NCBI RefSeq assembly: GCF_900078755.1
Contig: NZ_FKIH01000008.1
Reading direction: 5' to 3' (one strand)
Length of the DNA: 45,396 nt
Source: Ichthyocystis sparus
GTDB lineage: Bacteria; Pseudomonadota; Gammaproteobacteria; Burkholderiales; 2013Ark19i
Part shown: piece after piece, positions 1-10,540 of the stretch
Layout of the letters: every line of letters starts with the position of its first letter
Numbering within the stretch: position 1 is the stretch's first letter
Made by a program: the position numbers and the translations under genes
Notes under the pieces: generated by a model
Database searches by the model: none
Seen by the model: the letters and a program-made list of their open reading frames with translations, nothing else
What the model was told of the DNA's origin: nothing

Positions 1-548
1 TTTTTTTATACGTTAACTATTATTAAACTGACAAGCTTCATAACAGAATATACACCAGCCCATATAGAACTGTACTAAACGACATTTTTATGTGCCCAAA
101 ATCAATCGCAAGTACGCAATCTACCCTTGCCGAGACTACATATAAGTGTATTATCACTACGTCCGGGGACTTGCTCTAATGAGGACAATTATCAAGCAAC
201 ACTTTGCCAAGTTACATTATTAGCACTAGAGATAAGTTTACACTCAATTGCAATTCCACTGCCTTAGGATTACGTGACCCATCTTAGTGCTACTGGAAAG
301 TGCATTGCCCTTGGATGCAACCACTATCCTAGTGTTATTTTACAACTGACTACCTAACTTACATAAGTGACTTGATATTTGTGTATCGCGAGGGTAGCGT
401 CCTTATATTTTATGTAGCCTAATACAGTAAAGACTTCATCTAACACTTACTCTCACTACAAATTTAATATTTCTTATATTACTGTTCCTTCTACTGTATC
501 TATCATTTTCATCGCTAATTTTTCTATTCACTATCTCCTGCACTATTT
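1..548 (-). repeat. conserved 3' flank of array gene (copy 1)
   Basis: No gene seen. This is the DNA downstream of the minus-strand gene that ends at 549. It is recognisably the same as the DNA downstream of other family members (5272-5590, 11191-11509, and inverted at 40657-41200 and about 35780-36480). Shared landmarks are a TTGAGTGTAAA-type segment at 238-252, the string ACTTACATAAGTGACTT at 358-374, a CCTAATACAGTAAAGACT segment at 418-435, and GTACTTGCGATTGA (inverted) at about 103-116. Conservation well past the stop codon suggests that genes were duplicated together with their flanks. Confidence 0.6.
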
Positions 549-3032
549 CTAATCCTGATCTTGCTCTCCGGTCCTTAGTCTATCTAACTCTAGAACTAGT
601 ATCCTCGCTCTTAATCTTGCTTTCGATAACTCTATCCTCAGTTTTATCTCTTTTATTCTTTCTAGAGATTTATTCCTATTTAGCTCTTTCAGTTTATTTT
701 TTTTCTCCTCTATCTCTGACGCTGTTGCTCCCGATATCATTCTACCTGCCATTATCTCTCTATCTAGATTCATCGAGCATACTCTCACCCGATCCAACTC
801 TAGACCTAGGTTTTGCTCTTGTGTTCTTACTAATCTTAGTTCTAACTCTAGCTCTTCCCTGGTTGCTGCTGTTCTTGTTTCCTCTCCCACCTCTCTAGAT
901 CTCTCTAATCCTATAGCTCTCTCTAGTTCTAGTTCTAGCACTCTAATATTCATTTCCATCTCTCTTTCTTCCGCTAGCTCTCTTCTCATTCTTGCTGATC
1001 TCTCCTCCAGTAGAGCCCTTGTTCTTTCCGCATTTTCTCTCCTTAATCTTTCCGCATTTTCTCTCCTTAATCTTCCTCTTGCCGCTCTTTTTTCTAGTGC
1101 TAATCTCTCTCTTGCCGCTTTTTCTTCTAGAGCCAACCTCTCTCTTTCCTCTCTCTCCCTCTCTACTTTTTCTGCTTTTGCTCTTTTTTTCTCCGCTTTT
1201 TTTCTCTTTCTCTCTGATATAGTTTCCTGTCTTTCTTTTTCTATTTTTTCCTTCCTTGCTGTCTCTTGCTCTTTTTTTAACTTCCTAATTAGTTCTTCGT
1301 TTCCAATTCTCGCTATCCCTATAGCCCGCTTAAGCTTTAGTTCTATGGGTATCAGCAGTTTTAGTTCTATCGACAGCTCCAGCTCTAGCTCCCTTACTCT
1401 AACTCTCACTCTTTCTAGTTCTAATGTTAGCTCTACCTCTTCTTCATTTACTTCAGTTGATGCTTCCCTTCTCAATCTATCTAATTCTAGATTTTTTTCC
1501 ACTATGTTTACCACTCTCTCTAGATTTCTCTCTCTCTCTACCAATCTCTCCATCTCTACTCCTAGCTCGCGAGCGCTTGCTATTATTGTCCTCGATTCTG
1601 CTAGTCTTGAATTTATCTCCATCTGCCTTGTTTTTACTTTCTCTGCCTCCTTCTTGCTTGCTCCCGTTGCTTCTAGATCTATATCTTTTGCTAATAGTTC
1701 ATCTAGCTCTCGTTCTAGGCTTTCCACTTCCGCTACTCTCTCTCTTGCTCTTCTCAGCTCCATCTCTATACTTCGTTGTCTTATCCTTACTTCTTCTAGC
1801 TTTACTGCACTTTCTCCAGCTCCCACTCTATCTAGTTCTTTCTTTCTCGCTCTAACTTTCCTTAGCTCCCTTTTCATCCTTCGCAAGCTTGATGATGGTG
1901 TCGTTCCCAGAATTGAGCTTATTTCTCTCTTTTTCTCTGTGATTGCTCTTAACTCTTTATCAATTTCTTCCCAGCTTGACTGTATTGCTGTCTCTGGTTC
2001 TCTTGTACTTGTTCCTACCCTATTCTTTACTTTCCTTAGATTTGTCTCTCTGAGTTTAGCCGTACTTAGAGCTACTGTTATTCCTTCTTCCAGCTCTCTC
2101 CTTTCTAGTCTTGCTTTTGATCTAGCCAATCTCTGACTTCTCTCTTTTTCCGATTCTGTTTCCGATTCTGTTTCCGATTCTGTTTCCGATTCTGTTTCCG
2201 ATTCTGTTGTTTCTGAGTCTATTATTATTGTTGCAGAAGGCATTGCTGCTGTGGGTGATTTTATACTACCCATAAGAGCTTGTATTAATTCTTCACTAGT
2301 TGCTATAAGAGAGTTAGTATCTTCGTAATTAACGCCAGCTCCATCTTGAATTGCACTAGACCTTTCTAATTCTTGATTGTGCAATAAACTTTCTCTAATT
2401 GCCGAAAATTGATCTATCATTTCTAAAACGACATTAGATTGTGGAGAGCCATAAAACATGCCTCGACGTAGCACTTGACCAGGTTGCATACCCAACGATT
2501 GTGCTAAATCTGGTGCCAATATGAACCCTTCATCAGAATCTTTCATACTCTGTTCTGGTGCGCTTGATTCTTTACTACCAGTGATATCTTCACCTTCTAC
2601 TAATCCCGGTACTAACGCAAAAGGAGGTGCTTCTACGCTATCCATCAGCGCTTGTATCGTCATTGCATTAGATTCAATAAGATTAAGAGTCATAAGGGTG
2701 GTGTTGAGTTGAATGGCAGAACTAGTTCCCTCTCCCGACCCGCGGCGAAGCAGCTCTTCCTGTTTTTCTAAAAGTTGAGCTACTAAAGCTGATATATAGT
2801 AAGCCTGTGGGGAGCCATAAAACATACTTCTAAATATCATTTCACCAGGTTGCATTCCCAACGCTTGCGCTAAATGTTGATCTAATAAAAATCCTCCTGC
2901 CTCAGCAGATATTGTGCTTTGTTCTAGTGATAATGCACTTGATTGCTGTGCTTGTCTATCCACACTACCTTGCCTACAGCCATCCTCAGGGCTACTTGCT
3001 GCACTATCTGTACTACTTAATTTTCGTTTCAT
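549..3032 (-). CDS. array-family modular coiled-coil protein (about 827 aa)
   Basis: Family member of unknown function. An upstream in-frame ATG at 3038 gives 829 aa. I prefer the ATG at 3032 because it matches the start of the paralogues and lies about 10 nt after an AAGGA ribosome site, the spacing seen in several sisters. Numbered from 3038, modules lie at residues 49-138 and 170-262. Each has LGMQPG, R-x-M-F-Y-G-S-P-Q and a terminal ALM(D/G)S motif. Residues 270-297 read T-I-I-I-D-S followed by an ETES tandem repeat. Residues 298-829 are a Glu/Arg/Lys/Leu-rich coiled coil that combines both coil types of the family: the middle is shared with the 885, 819 and 43015 proteins, and the last 130 or so residues with the 38167 protein. 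There is no hydrophobic signal peptide or membrane segment. A secreted effector or structural filament are both possible. Confidence 0.85.
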   Translation of the reverse strand: MKRKLSSTDSAASSPEDGCRQGSVDRQAQQSSALSLEQSTISAEAGGFLLDQHLAQALGMQPGEMIFRSMFYGSPQAYYISALVAQLLEKQEELLRRGSGEGTSSAIQLNTTLMTLNLIESNAMTIQALMDSVEAPPFALVPGLVEGEDITGSKESSAPEQSMKDSDEGFILAPDLAQSLGMQPGQVLRRGMFYGSPQSNVVLEMIDQFSAIRESLLHNQELERSSAIQDGAGVNYEDTNSLIATSEELIQALMGSIKSPTAAMPSATIIIDSETTESETESETESETESETESEKERSQRLARSKARLERRELEEGITVALSTAKLRETNLRKVKNRVGTSTREPETAIQSSWEEIDKELRAITEKKREISSILGTTPSSSLRRMKRELRKVRARKKELDRVGAGESAVKLEEVRIRQRSIEMELRRARERVAEVESLERELDELLAKDIDLEATGASKKEAEKVKTRQMEINSRLAESRTIIASARELGVEMERLVERERNLERVVNIVEKNLELDRLRREASTEVNEEEVELTLELERVRVRVRELELELSIELKLLIPIELKLKRAIGIARIGNEELIRKLKKEQETARKEKIEKERQETISERKRKKAEKKRAKAEKVEREREERERLALEEKAARERLALEKRAARGRLRRENAERLRRENAERTRALLEERSARMRRELAEEREMEMNIRVLELELERAIGLERSREVGEETRTAATREELELELRLVRTQEQNLGLELDRVRVCSMNLDREIMAGRMISGATASEIEEKKNKLKELNRNKSLERIKEIKLRIELSKARLRARILVLELDRLRTGEQDQD
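2149..2208 (-). repeat. 12-bp tandem repeat, five exact copies (ETES)
   Basis: The unit TCCGATTCTGTT is repeated five times without change and encodes Glu-Thr-Glu-Ser units at the junction between the second module and the coil. It lies just after the hydrophobic I-I-I-D-S stretch. In-frame gain or loss of units would change the length of the acidic tract. Confidence 0.9.
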
Positions 3033-3510
3033 TGGCATGGAGTCCTTATTTTCTTGTTTTTTCTTCTGTTGTTGATGCCATACGCTGTAGGCGGTTCCTC
3101 CTCGGTTAGGTCAAGCTTATTTTTTATAATATGCCTTTCAGAACATACTTGACCTACGCTAATAAAAAATTATTTCAATAAAGACATACGGTCCGCACAT
3201 ATATAAAAGAATAACTTTATCAACTACAAAGACATAGCTTCTATAAGCTAGCTTTAACTTCATATAAGCGGCACACACTATGCTGAATCAGTAAAAGCTC
3301 ACTTTCAACTAGTATTGCCCCGTAATACATTAGATTCTGTTATTACAGTTATCCTTTATAGGCTTACTTATAGAGCCAAATTACGAATCTTTGTTATATC
3401 AGTGCAGTTTTCTCGATTTTTTAAAATCTAGACTAGTAAAGAATACAATAATATAAAAACTGTAATTTATTTGATACTTTTATGTGTACTATTAAAGATT
3501 TTTAATGTAA
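3033..3510 (-). promoter_or_regulatory. shared array leader (elements A, B, C)
   Basis: Upstream region of the gene that starts at 3032, with the three elements found before most family members. Element A (3460-3481) reads on the minus strand TATCAAATAAATTACAG, preceded by an AAAATCTTTAA segment. Element B (3278-3322) reads GGCAATACTAGTTGAAA, a spacer with GAGCTTTTACT, then a TCAGCAT half-site. Element C (3112-3170) reads TTTTTTATTAGCGTAGG, then TATGTTCTGAAAGGCATATTAT, split here at its middle; it is the best core-promoter candidate, ending about 90 nt before the start codon. An AAGGA ribosome site follows. Function is inferred only from conservation and position. Confidence 0.5.
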
Positions 3511-5271
3511 TCATTTTAAATATTACAAGTAATTATTGTTTATGCAATCTAAATCTAATAGCACCAACAACAAACTAACCAATTTTCAATTAATTTTGTT
3601 TCACTTTCAATACATAAAGCTGAATGGCCGTATCTACACTCTAATGCACATGGTTTTGTACTCTTATTGGTTCACCAGAACATTGTTAACTACCAATGCA
3701 GTTTCCAGTTTCATTGGTATATGTAATTGTTGGTATGGCGTTTAATAATAAAACACCATTGTCTATTAATTGACTAGTTTCTGTGATATTATTCTGCTCA
3801 TTCAGATAATGGGATTATCTGCTAGCTGCTGTTATTGCTCTAGAATTACTTGTTAGAGTGTTGCTTCTAGGATAATTGCGGTAGCCTCTAATAATTTATT
3901 AATAAAGCAGTTATGCGTGAACACACCTGCTTTTGCATAAGCAGGACCTCGACACTATGATATATAACTCTATAAAATAACTTAACAAATACAACAATAT
4001 TGTTTTAATAACGTATTTGTCGATATAGGAATTTCCTTACATTAGTGTACTACGACCAAAATATTAAAGAAACAATATCTAAAATTAATACAAAAAATTA
4101 ATGATAGATATACTATTTTATGCCAAATAAACTCTGTCTAACTAATAGACGTATGTTTTTGCTCTGCTAAGAATTTTTGTGCTGCTTCTAATATGTCAAT
4201 CCTGACCTGTTATTATCCAGATCTAGCATTTTGATCATATGAAGTTGGTAGCTATGTGGCTTGTTAGTACAGCCTTGCCTATTGTCAATAAAGAAAGAGT
4301 GTGGTGCCTAGATCACGAGGGGTAAGAGATTCGCTGTTGGTTTATGATATATAAGAAAGAGAGTGCCATTTGCAATGCCTAACTTGTTTTTCCAAAGCTA
4401 ACCTTTTTGAGCATCGATGAAAGTAAATAGTAATGATATATTGTAATAGCTTTGGTAAAGCGACATTCCATAATTTAGTTTTGCCTTGCTTTCGATTAAG
4501 AATAAATTTTTGTGCTCTTTATATTTGAATTAAAGCTGTAACCTTCACATATAACTAATAATCCTGATCGCATTGCAACCTACAACCATTTTTGCACTTA
4601 CTATATCTAATATAAATAGTTTTTTTGTCACATACAGAATAATAGTGATCTAGGTAAAACTTTTTCTAAAAGATTACTGCACGTAAGAACCTTAACCATA
4701 TAAATAAATTCTATGATCTAGTTTCCCCCGTACTTGCTTTTAGCTGTATGCATCTCTTGTGTCAGTACAAACTATATACATAAATTGAAGTCGTTTTCCC
4801 AAATTAATCGCGTTTGCGTCTGTAACGCATCCTCAGTATACGATACCAGATAGCTATATATTACCAAGGAAGAAGAATAAATACCGTTCTTGTAATTTAT
4901 GTTTTCATATTTTATAGGGCACACCACTTCCCCAGACAACGGGGGTTCTACATAAATTAATTTTGAACTTTGCTACAATTATCTACCTAAAACAAATCTT
5001 TCATTCACACTCTTACTTATTCATGATGCTTTATTATACTGCCCCGTTGCTGGACCTTTGTTACTTACGTAAATTATTGTTGAAACAATACTCTCCTTAA
5101 CAAGGTACATACTAACCCAGGATTGTAGCAGCCGGCATTTTGAACTTTGTTGGTCTATTCTCAGTTTCAAGTACGTAATCCACTTCCTTGCAGGTATATT
5201 ATTTACCTCCTTAGTCTGGAGGGTGCTGAAGCTAATTTTAAGCAACAACTTTACCAAATTAAATTCCTAGA
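3511..5271. other. long intergenic region with conserved relic block
   Basis: No convincing gene. The segment at about 4100-4390 is closely related to 10890-11180 and, inverted, to 41740-41990; a weaker copy lies near 20180-20330. On the minus strand one copy reads RIDILEAAQKFLAEQKHTSIS before a stop, split here as RIDILEAAQKF and LAEQKHTSIS. The other copies carry stops at other places, so this looks like the tail of an old duplicated gene. Near 4000-4030 there is a second conserved patch (GTTTTAATAACGTATTTGTCG) whose inverse recurs near 42080 and 37180. Confidence 0.4.
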
Positions 5272-5725
5272 ATTAGGGCTAAATTTGCACTCAATTACAA
5301 CCTCACCCCAGGGTTACGTAACTCATTCGGGTGCCGTCGGAGAGTACATTATCCCTAGATGTAACCACTCTCATGTCGTTGTTTTACAATTGGATACCTA
5401 ACTTACATAAGTGACTTAATATTCGTATCGCGATAGTAGCGTCCTTATCATTTATATAGCCTAATACAGTAAAGACTATACCTAACACTCACTCTCACTA
5501 CAAATTTAATACTTCTTCTTTCTTCTATTACTGTTCCTACCACTGTATCTATCATTTTTATCACCAATCTTCCTATCTCCTCTACTATTTCTAATCCTGG
5601 CCCTGCTTTCTGCCCCTTAGTACTTCTAACTCTAGGACTAGTATTCTAGCTCTTAATCTTGTTTTTGATAACTCTATCTTCAGTTTTAGAGCCTTCATTC
5701 TTCTAGAGATCTACTCCTATTTACT
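5272..5725 (-). repeat. near-identical repeat shared with 11191-11645
   Basis: About 450 bp that cover the downstream flank and the last part of the coil region. The match to 11191-11645 shows only scattered single-base differences, although the rest of the two decayed genes has diverged strongly. This patchy identity is what gene conversion or recent segmental copying leaves behind. Confidence 0.8.
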
Positions 5726-7391
5726 ATTTAGCTCTCTTAGACTTACAGAGCATATTCCCACCAGATCTAATGATACCTAGGCCTAACCCTTGTGCTCTCA
5801 CTCCGTCTAGTTCTAACTCTAGCATTTCCTGGTTTCCACCTATATATATTTCTCTCTAATCCCATAGCCATTCTAGCCCTAGCTCGAGATCTCTAGTCTT
5901 TATTTACACCTCTCATTTTCTTCGCCTCTCCCCCTCACTAATTTTTCTATGGCTGGCCACTCTTTCTTCTAGTACTGTCCTCTCTTTTGCCTCTCTCTCC
6001 TGCTTTCTTTCTCCCTCCCTATCTTTTTCTCTCCTCTAGCTTTCCGTTTTTTCTCCGCTATTTTTTCCTTTCTTGCTTTCTCTTGATATCCATGCTACCT
6101 GCGAAATTTCTCCGCTAGCATCCTTCTAACTTCTGCTTTAACCTTTAGCTTTTCTCTCCATCCCTCTAGTTTTTTTAAGCTCTAGCTCCACAGCCATCAG
6201 TGGCTCTAGTTACACCAATAGCTCCAGCTCTAGCTTTCTTACTCTTACTCCCTCTAGTTATAATGCTAGCCCTACATCCTCTTTGTTTGCTCCAACTCTT
6301 GCTTCCATTCTCAATCTATCTAGCTCTAAATCTCTTTCCTCTATGTCCACCATTCTTTCTCTACCAACTGCTCTAGCTCTATTCCTAGTTCTCAAGCGTT
6401 TGTTACCATCGCTCTTGATTCTATTAGCCTTGAATCTATCTCCATCTGCCTTGCTCTTACTTTTTCTACCTCCTCCTCGCGTGCTCCTGTTACCTCTAGT
6501 TCTACCTATTTTGCTAATAGTGCATCTAGCTCTCGTTATAGATCTTCTACTTCTGTCACTCTATCTCTTACTCTTTTCAGCTCCACCTCTATCATTTCCT
6601 GTCTTACTCTCACTCCTTCTAGCTCTACTGCATTTTTTCCAACCCCCACTCTATCTAATTCCTTCTTTCTCGCTCTAACTTTCTCTAGTTCTTTTTTTAT
6701 CTCTTGCACGCTTCTTAATGGTACCGTTTCCAGAATTGCGCTTATTTCTTTTTTTCTCTAGAACTGCTTTTAACTCTTCATCAATTTTTTTCTGGCTCTA
6801 CGGTACCGCTACCTCTGGTCCTCTCGTACTTGCTCCTACCCTATTTTTTACTTCCCTTAGATCTGTTTCTATAAGTTTAGGCATACGTAGAACTACCACT
6901 ATTTCTTGTTCTCGCTCTTCCCTTTCTAGTCTCTCTTTAGATCTAGCCAATCTACGACTTCTCTCTTCTTCTAATGTAGAAGGTACTGTCTCTGCAGGTG
7001 CTTCTATCTAGCTATTAGAGCTTGCAATAATTCTTCGTTAGTTACTACAAGGGCAGAGCAGTGTCTTCGAAACTAAGACTAACCTCTCCTTGGGTTACAA
7101 CATCGGCTCTTTCTAATTCTTGATTGCGCAATAAATCTCTCTGAATTTCTGAAAGTTGACTTGCCATTTCTGATACTACACGAAACCGTTGTGTGCTATG
7201 GAACATACCTCGAAATAGCCCCTCTCCATGCTGCATTCCCAGAGCTGATGCCAAATGTGGTGCCAACACACGAACCCCAAGAGTCTATAGCACTCTGCCC
7301 TGTTGTAACTGGGTCTTGCCCATGCAGCGCACTTTGGCTTTGCCCACGCTGCGCGCCTTGGTTTTGCCCGTGCGATGCACTTGGGTCTTGC
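5591..7391 (-). pseudogene. decayed 3' half of the array gene starting at 10049
   Basis: Continuation of the 885-aa gene beyond its present stop, broken into several frames. Just below the stop (7392-7394) a one-base shift resumes HGQ-type linker repeats (H-E-Q-D-P-S-A, H-G-Q-N-Q-G-A, H-G-Q-D-P). A second shift near 7270-7280 leads into a module at 7045-7269 with LASALGMQHGE and R-G-M-F-H-S-T-Q. Below 7000 a degraded coil runs to a family-like stop at 5591-5593. The ancestral gene would have been about 4.5 kb, with at least three modules and two coils. The member starting at 43015 has the same two-coil plan, which supports one broken gene rather than two neighbours. Present expression of this half is unlikely. 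Confidence 0.7.
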
Positions 7392-10049
7392 TCATGCGGT
7401 GGGTGCACTTGGGTCTTGCCCATACTTACCTAGCCATAGTTCTAGCTCCAGTTCTATTACTCTTACTTTCGTGTTTATTTCCTCTAGCCTAAGCATTAGT
7501 TCCAGCTCTTTCTCGCTTGATTGCGCTCCTGCTTCCTTTCTCAATCTATTTAGCTCCATTTTCTTCTTCCCAATATCTATCCCTGCCTCTATTGCTGTCC
7601 TTTCTGCTACCAGCCTACCCAGCTCTAGCTCTATCTCTATACTTCCCCCGGGTACTGCTATCATTGCTCTCAATTCGGCTAGATCTATCTCTACCTTTAT
7701 CTCCCTTTTTCTTACTTCATCTAGCTCTTCCTTGTTTGTTCCTGTTTTTTCTAGATCTAATTCTTTTGCTACTAGTATCCCCAACTCTTGCTCTAGATCT
7801 TTTACTTTTGTTTCTCTTTCTATTGTTTTTTTCAGATCTTTCCTTGCTCTTGTCTCTTTAGTTCTTATTTGACCCATTAGTATTATTGAATCTGCTCCCG
7901 CTCGCTTCAGTTCTTCATACCTTGACACCATTCTATTTAGCTCTTTCTCTATTTCTTGGAGATCTTTTGATCTCGGTCCTGCTATCACTTTCCCTATTTC
8001 TCTTCTGATTGCTTTAATGATTCCTAATTTGTTCTCCGCATCTTTTTTCCCCGAGCTTGATGACGCCGTTACTTTCAGCTCTTTCACACTTTCTTCTACT
8101 TCCCCCTTTACTCTTTCTAGCTCTGCTTTTCTACATATAGCTATCCTTATAGCTACCTCCACCTCTCTTTCTCGATCTTTCGTTTCTTCCTCTTCCTCTT
8201 TTTTTCTCAGTTTTTCTGTTTTTTCTTGCTCTTTCGTAACCAACTTTACTTTTCTTCTTTTCTTCTTTGCTTCCTCCTCACCTTTATCACTCGGTTTATC
8301 TTTCTTTTCTTGCTCTTTGGCGAGCATTTTTTCTCTTCTCTTAGCAGCTGCCTCTTCCTCTTTTTTTATCAATCTTTCCTTTTTTTCTTGCTCTTTAGCA
8401 AGCAGCTTTTCTTCTCTTTCTCGCTCTTTAGCTAGCAGATTTTCTCTTCTCTTAACAGCTTCCTCTTCCCTCTTTCTCTGTTTTTCTTTTTTTTCTTGTT
8501 CTTTTATGACCGCTGTTGGTGTTTCTATGCTACCTATCAGAGACTGCATTAATGCTGCATTGGATCTTATAAGGACAGTAGTATCTTTGTAACCAACTTC
8601 TTCTCTAATTTCTTCCTGAATTAAACCGGCTCTTTCTAGTTCTAGATTGCGTAATAAACCTTCTCTAATTACAGAAAGTCGATTTATTATGTTTAAAACG
8701 GTATCATACTGTGGAGTATTGTAAAACATGCTTCGACGTAGTGCTTGACCGGGGCGCATTCCTAGCTCTAATGCTACATCTTTTGCCGATATGACCCCCT
8801 TCTCATGGCCTCTAGCACTCTGCGCACTAGCACCTGCAGTCTCTACTGCTCCCTGTGCTTGCCAATATGCATTAGCACCTGCAGTCTCTACTGCTACCGG
8901 TGCTTGCCAATATGCATTAGCACCTGCAGTTTCTACTGCTCCCGGTGCTTGCCAATACGTACTAGCACCTGCAGTCTCTACTGCTACCGGTGCTTGCCAA
9001 TATGCATTAGCACCTGCAGTTTCTACTGCTCCCGGTGCTTGCCAATACGTACTAGCACCTGCAGTTTCTACTGCTCCCTGTGCTTGCCAATGCGTACTAG
9101 CACCTGCAGTTTCTACTGCTCCCGGTGCTTGCCAATACGTACTAGCACCTGCAGTTTCTACTGCTCCCGGTGCTTGCCAATATGTATTAGCACCTGCAGT
9201 TTCTACTGCTCCCGGTGCTTGCCAATACGTACTAGCACCTGCAGTTTCTACTGCTCCCGGTGCTTGCCAATGCGTACTAGCACCTGCAGTTTCTACTGCT
9301 CCCGGTGCTTGCCAATACGTACTAGCACCTGCAGTTTCTACTGCTCCCGGTGCTTGCCAATGCGTACTAGCACCTGCAGTTTCTACTGCTCCCGGTGCTT
9401 GCCAATACGTACTAGCACCTGCAGTTTCTACTGCTCCCGGTGCTTGCCAATGCGTACTAGCACCTGCAGTTTCTACTGCTCCCGGTGCTTGCCAATACGT
9501 ACTAGCACCTGCAGTTTCTACTGCTCCCGGTGCTTGCCAATATGTATTAGCACCTGCAGTTTCTACTGTTCCTGGTGCTTGCCAACACGCAGTATTTTCT
9601 TCTACCACCTCTGCCGGTACTACTTGAAGAGGTGCTTCTATACCACTAAATCGAGATGCTTCTACGCTATCCAGAAGCGCTCGTATCGTCATCTCGTTAG
9701 AGGCCATAAGAGCAGAATCACGATCGCTAAGCTGGACGGCAGAACTAGTTCCCTCTCCTGATGCACGACTAATCAGTGCTTCATGTTCTTCTAAAAGTTG
9801 AGCTGCCAAACCCGATACAAGAGGGGCTTGCGATGTACCATAAAACATACTTCGAAATATCCTGTCACCAGGATGCATTCCCAATGATTGTGCTAAATGT
9901 GAATCTAATATAAATCCTCCAGCATCAACAGACACTGCACTTTGTTCTAATTCCAACGAACCTGATGGTTGTGCTTGCTTATCCACACTACTTTGCCCGT
10001 AACCACCCTCAGGGTTATTCGCTTCACTACTAGTTAACTTTCTTTTCAT
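7392..10049 (-). CDS. array-family protein with 17-unit WQAPG repeat (885 aa)
   Basis: Family member of unknown function, probably a truncated form of a longer ancestor. It starts MKRKLTSSEANNPE after AAGAAAATAAGGG. Module 1 spans residues 44-134 (LGMHPGD, F-R-S-M-F-Y-G-T-S-Q). Residues 156-410 are seventeen 15-residue units of the type WQAPGAVETAGASTY. Module 2 lies at about 417-512 (LGMRPGQ, R-R-S-M-F-Y-N-T-P-Q). A Lys/Glu/Arg-rich coil with K-E-Q-E-K-K heptad-like runs fills 515-875. The last ten residues (YGQDPSAPTA) are the first unit of a linker repeat, cut off by a TGA; the reading frame resumes one base away downstream. The coil matches those of the genes at 13499 and 43015. No signal peptide or membrane helix. 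Whether the truncated protein is functional is unknown. Confidence 0.85.
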   Translation of the reverse strand: MKRKLTSSEANNPEGGYGQSSVDKQAQPSGSLELEQSAVSVDAGGFILDSHLAQSLGMHPGDRIFRSMFYGTSQAPLVSGLAAQLLEEHEALISRASGEGTSSAVQLSDRDSALMASNEMTIRALLDSVEASRFSGIEAPLQVVPAEVVEENTACWQAPGTVETAGANTYWQAPGAVETAGASTYWQAPGAVETAGASTHWQAPGAVETAGASTYWQAPGAVETAGASTHWQAPGAVETAGASTYWQAPGAVETAGASTHWQAPGAVETAGASTYWQAPGAVETAGANTYWQAPGAVETAGASTYWQAPGAVETAGASTHWQAQGAVETAGASTYWQAPGAVETAGANAYWQAPVAVETAGASTYWQAPGAVETAGANAYWQAPVAVETAGANAYWQAQGAVETAGASAQSARGHEKGVISAKDVALELGMRPGQALRRSMFYNTPQYDTVLNIINRLSVIREGLLRNLELERAGLIQEEIREEVGYKDTTVLIRSNAALMQSLIGSIETPTAVIKEQEKKEKQRKREEEAVKRRENLLAKEREREEKLLAKEQEKKERLIKKEEEAAAKRREKMLAKEQEKKDKPSDKGEEEAKKKRRKVKLVTKEQEKTEKLRKKEEEEETKDREREVEVAIRIAICRKAELERVKGEVEESVKELKVTASSSSGKKDAENKLGIIKAIRREIGKVIAGPRSKDLQEIEKELNRMVSRYEELKRAGADSIILMGQIRTKETRARKDLKKTIERETKVKDLEQELGILVAKELDLEKTGTNKEELDEVRKREIKVEIDLAELRAMIAVPGGSIEIELELGRLVAERTAIEAGIDIGKKKMELNRLRKEAGAQSSEKELELMLRLEEINTKVRVIELELELWLGKYGQDPSAPTA
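8820..9584 (-). repeat. 45-bp coding minisatellite, 17 units
   Basis: Exactly 17 x 45 bp in frame within the 885-aa gene. Units differ mainly at the last residues (STY, STH, NTY, NAY) and at a few inner positions (APG, AQG, APV). STY and STH alternate over units 3-8, so the last expansion probably copied 90-bp pairs. It is not a CRISPR array: there are no unique spacers and the whole tract is coding. Confidence 0.95.
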
Positions 10050-10540
10050 TAATATAGCCCTTATTTTCTTGTTTTTTTCCTTCTTCTATTGATGCCTACG
10101 TTACTCGCTGTAAGCAGACCGTCCACATGACATGTAATACCGAATTTGTTTTTTTTATTTAATATGCCCCTTAGAACATACTCGACCACATTAATGAAAT
10201 ACCCCCAACAACACAGACTCGCGCATATATGAGATAAGAAACAACTTTATCAAACTAACAGAGACCAGTAACCATAAATTAGATTTAACTACATCTAAGA
10301 AGCACAGACCTGCCATGCTGAGTTAGTGAAAGCTATTTTTCAACTAGTATTGCCCCGCATACATTAGATTCAGTCATTGCAACTATCTTTGCAGGATTAC
10401 CTACGAAGAAATTATGAGTCTTTATTAATTAGTGTAGTTTTCTCAATTTTTTGAATCTAATTTATAAAAGAAAAACGCGATACAAGGACTGTAATTTATT
10501 TGATATTTCTATGTGTACTTATAAAGATTTTTCATGTAAT
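10050..10540 (-). promoter_or_regulatory. shared array leader (elements A, B, C)
   Basis: Leader of the 885-aa gene. Element A lies at 10489-10510 with its AAAAATCTTTA upstream part at about 10522-10532, element B at 10314-10356 (GGGGCAATACTAGTTGAAA ... CACTAACTCAGCATG) and element C at 10142-10206. Read on the minus strand, the whole 10314-10540 stretch is strongly similar to 42541-42760 on the plus strand, including blocks between the elements (AAAACTACACTA, AAAGACTCATAAT). The ribosome site is AAGGG, about 11 nt before the ATG. Confidence 0.55.

Noticed and set aside
617..2136. Long Leu/Ser/Phe-rich open frames on the strand opposite the coils (also at 5.5-8.6, 13.5-14.8, 17.6-18.5, 30.7-32.0, 39.8-40.5 and 43.4-44.9 kb)
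   Set aside because: They are antisense shadows of purine-rich coil genes. The hydrophobic residues come from reverse-complemented Glu/Lys/Arg codons; they have no ribosome sites and no membrane-protein pattern.
5147..5401. Open frames conserved between 5147-5401 and 11081-11320
   Set aside because: The conserved part is the downstream flank copied together with the gene (the 450-bp repeat), so shared open frames follow from DNA identity; the diverged first copy (1-548) does not keep the frame.
8820..9584. CRISPR array
   Set aside because: Units abut directly with no unique spacers, all coding, and no cas genes are near.
8791..9761. Plus-strand open frames through the 45-bp repeat (Cys-rich repeats)
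   Set aside because: Any frame through a 45-bp tandem repeat without stops stays open. The minus-strand frame has the family start, modules and coil on both sides.
9979..9987. DnaA-box match TTATCCACA as sign of an origin
   Set aside because: A single copy inside a coding sequence (the S-V-D-K region of the 885-aa gene); no cluster and no dnaA/dnaN nearby.
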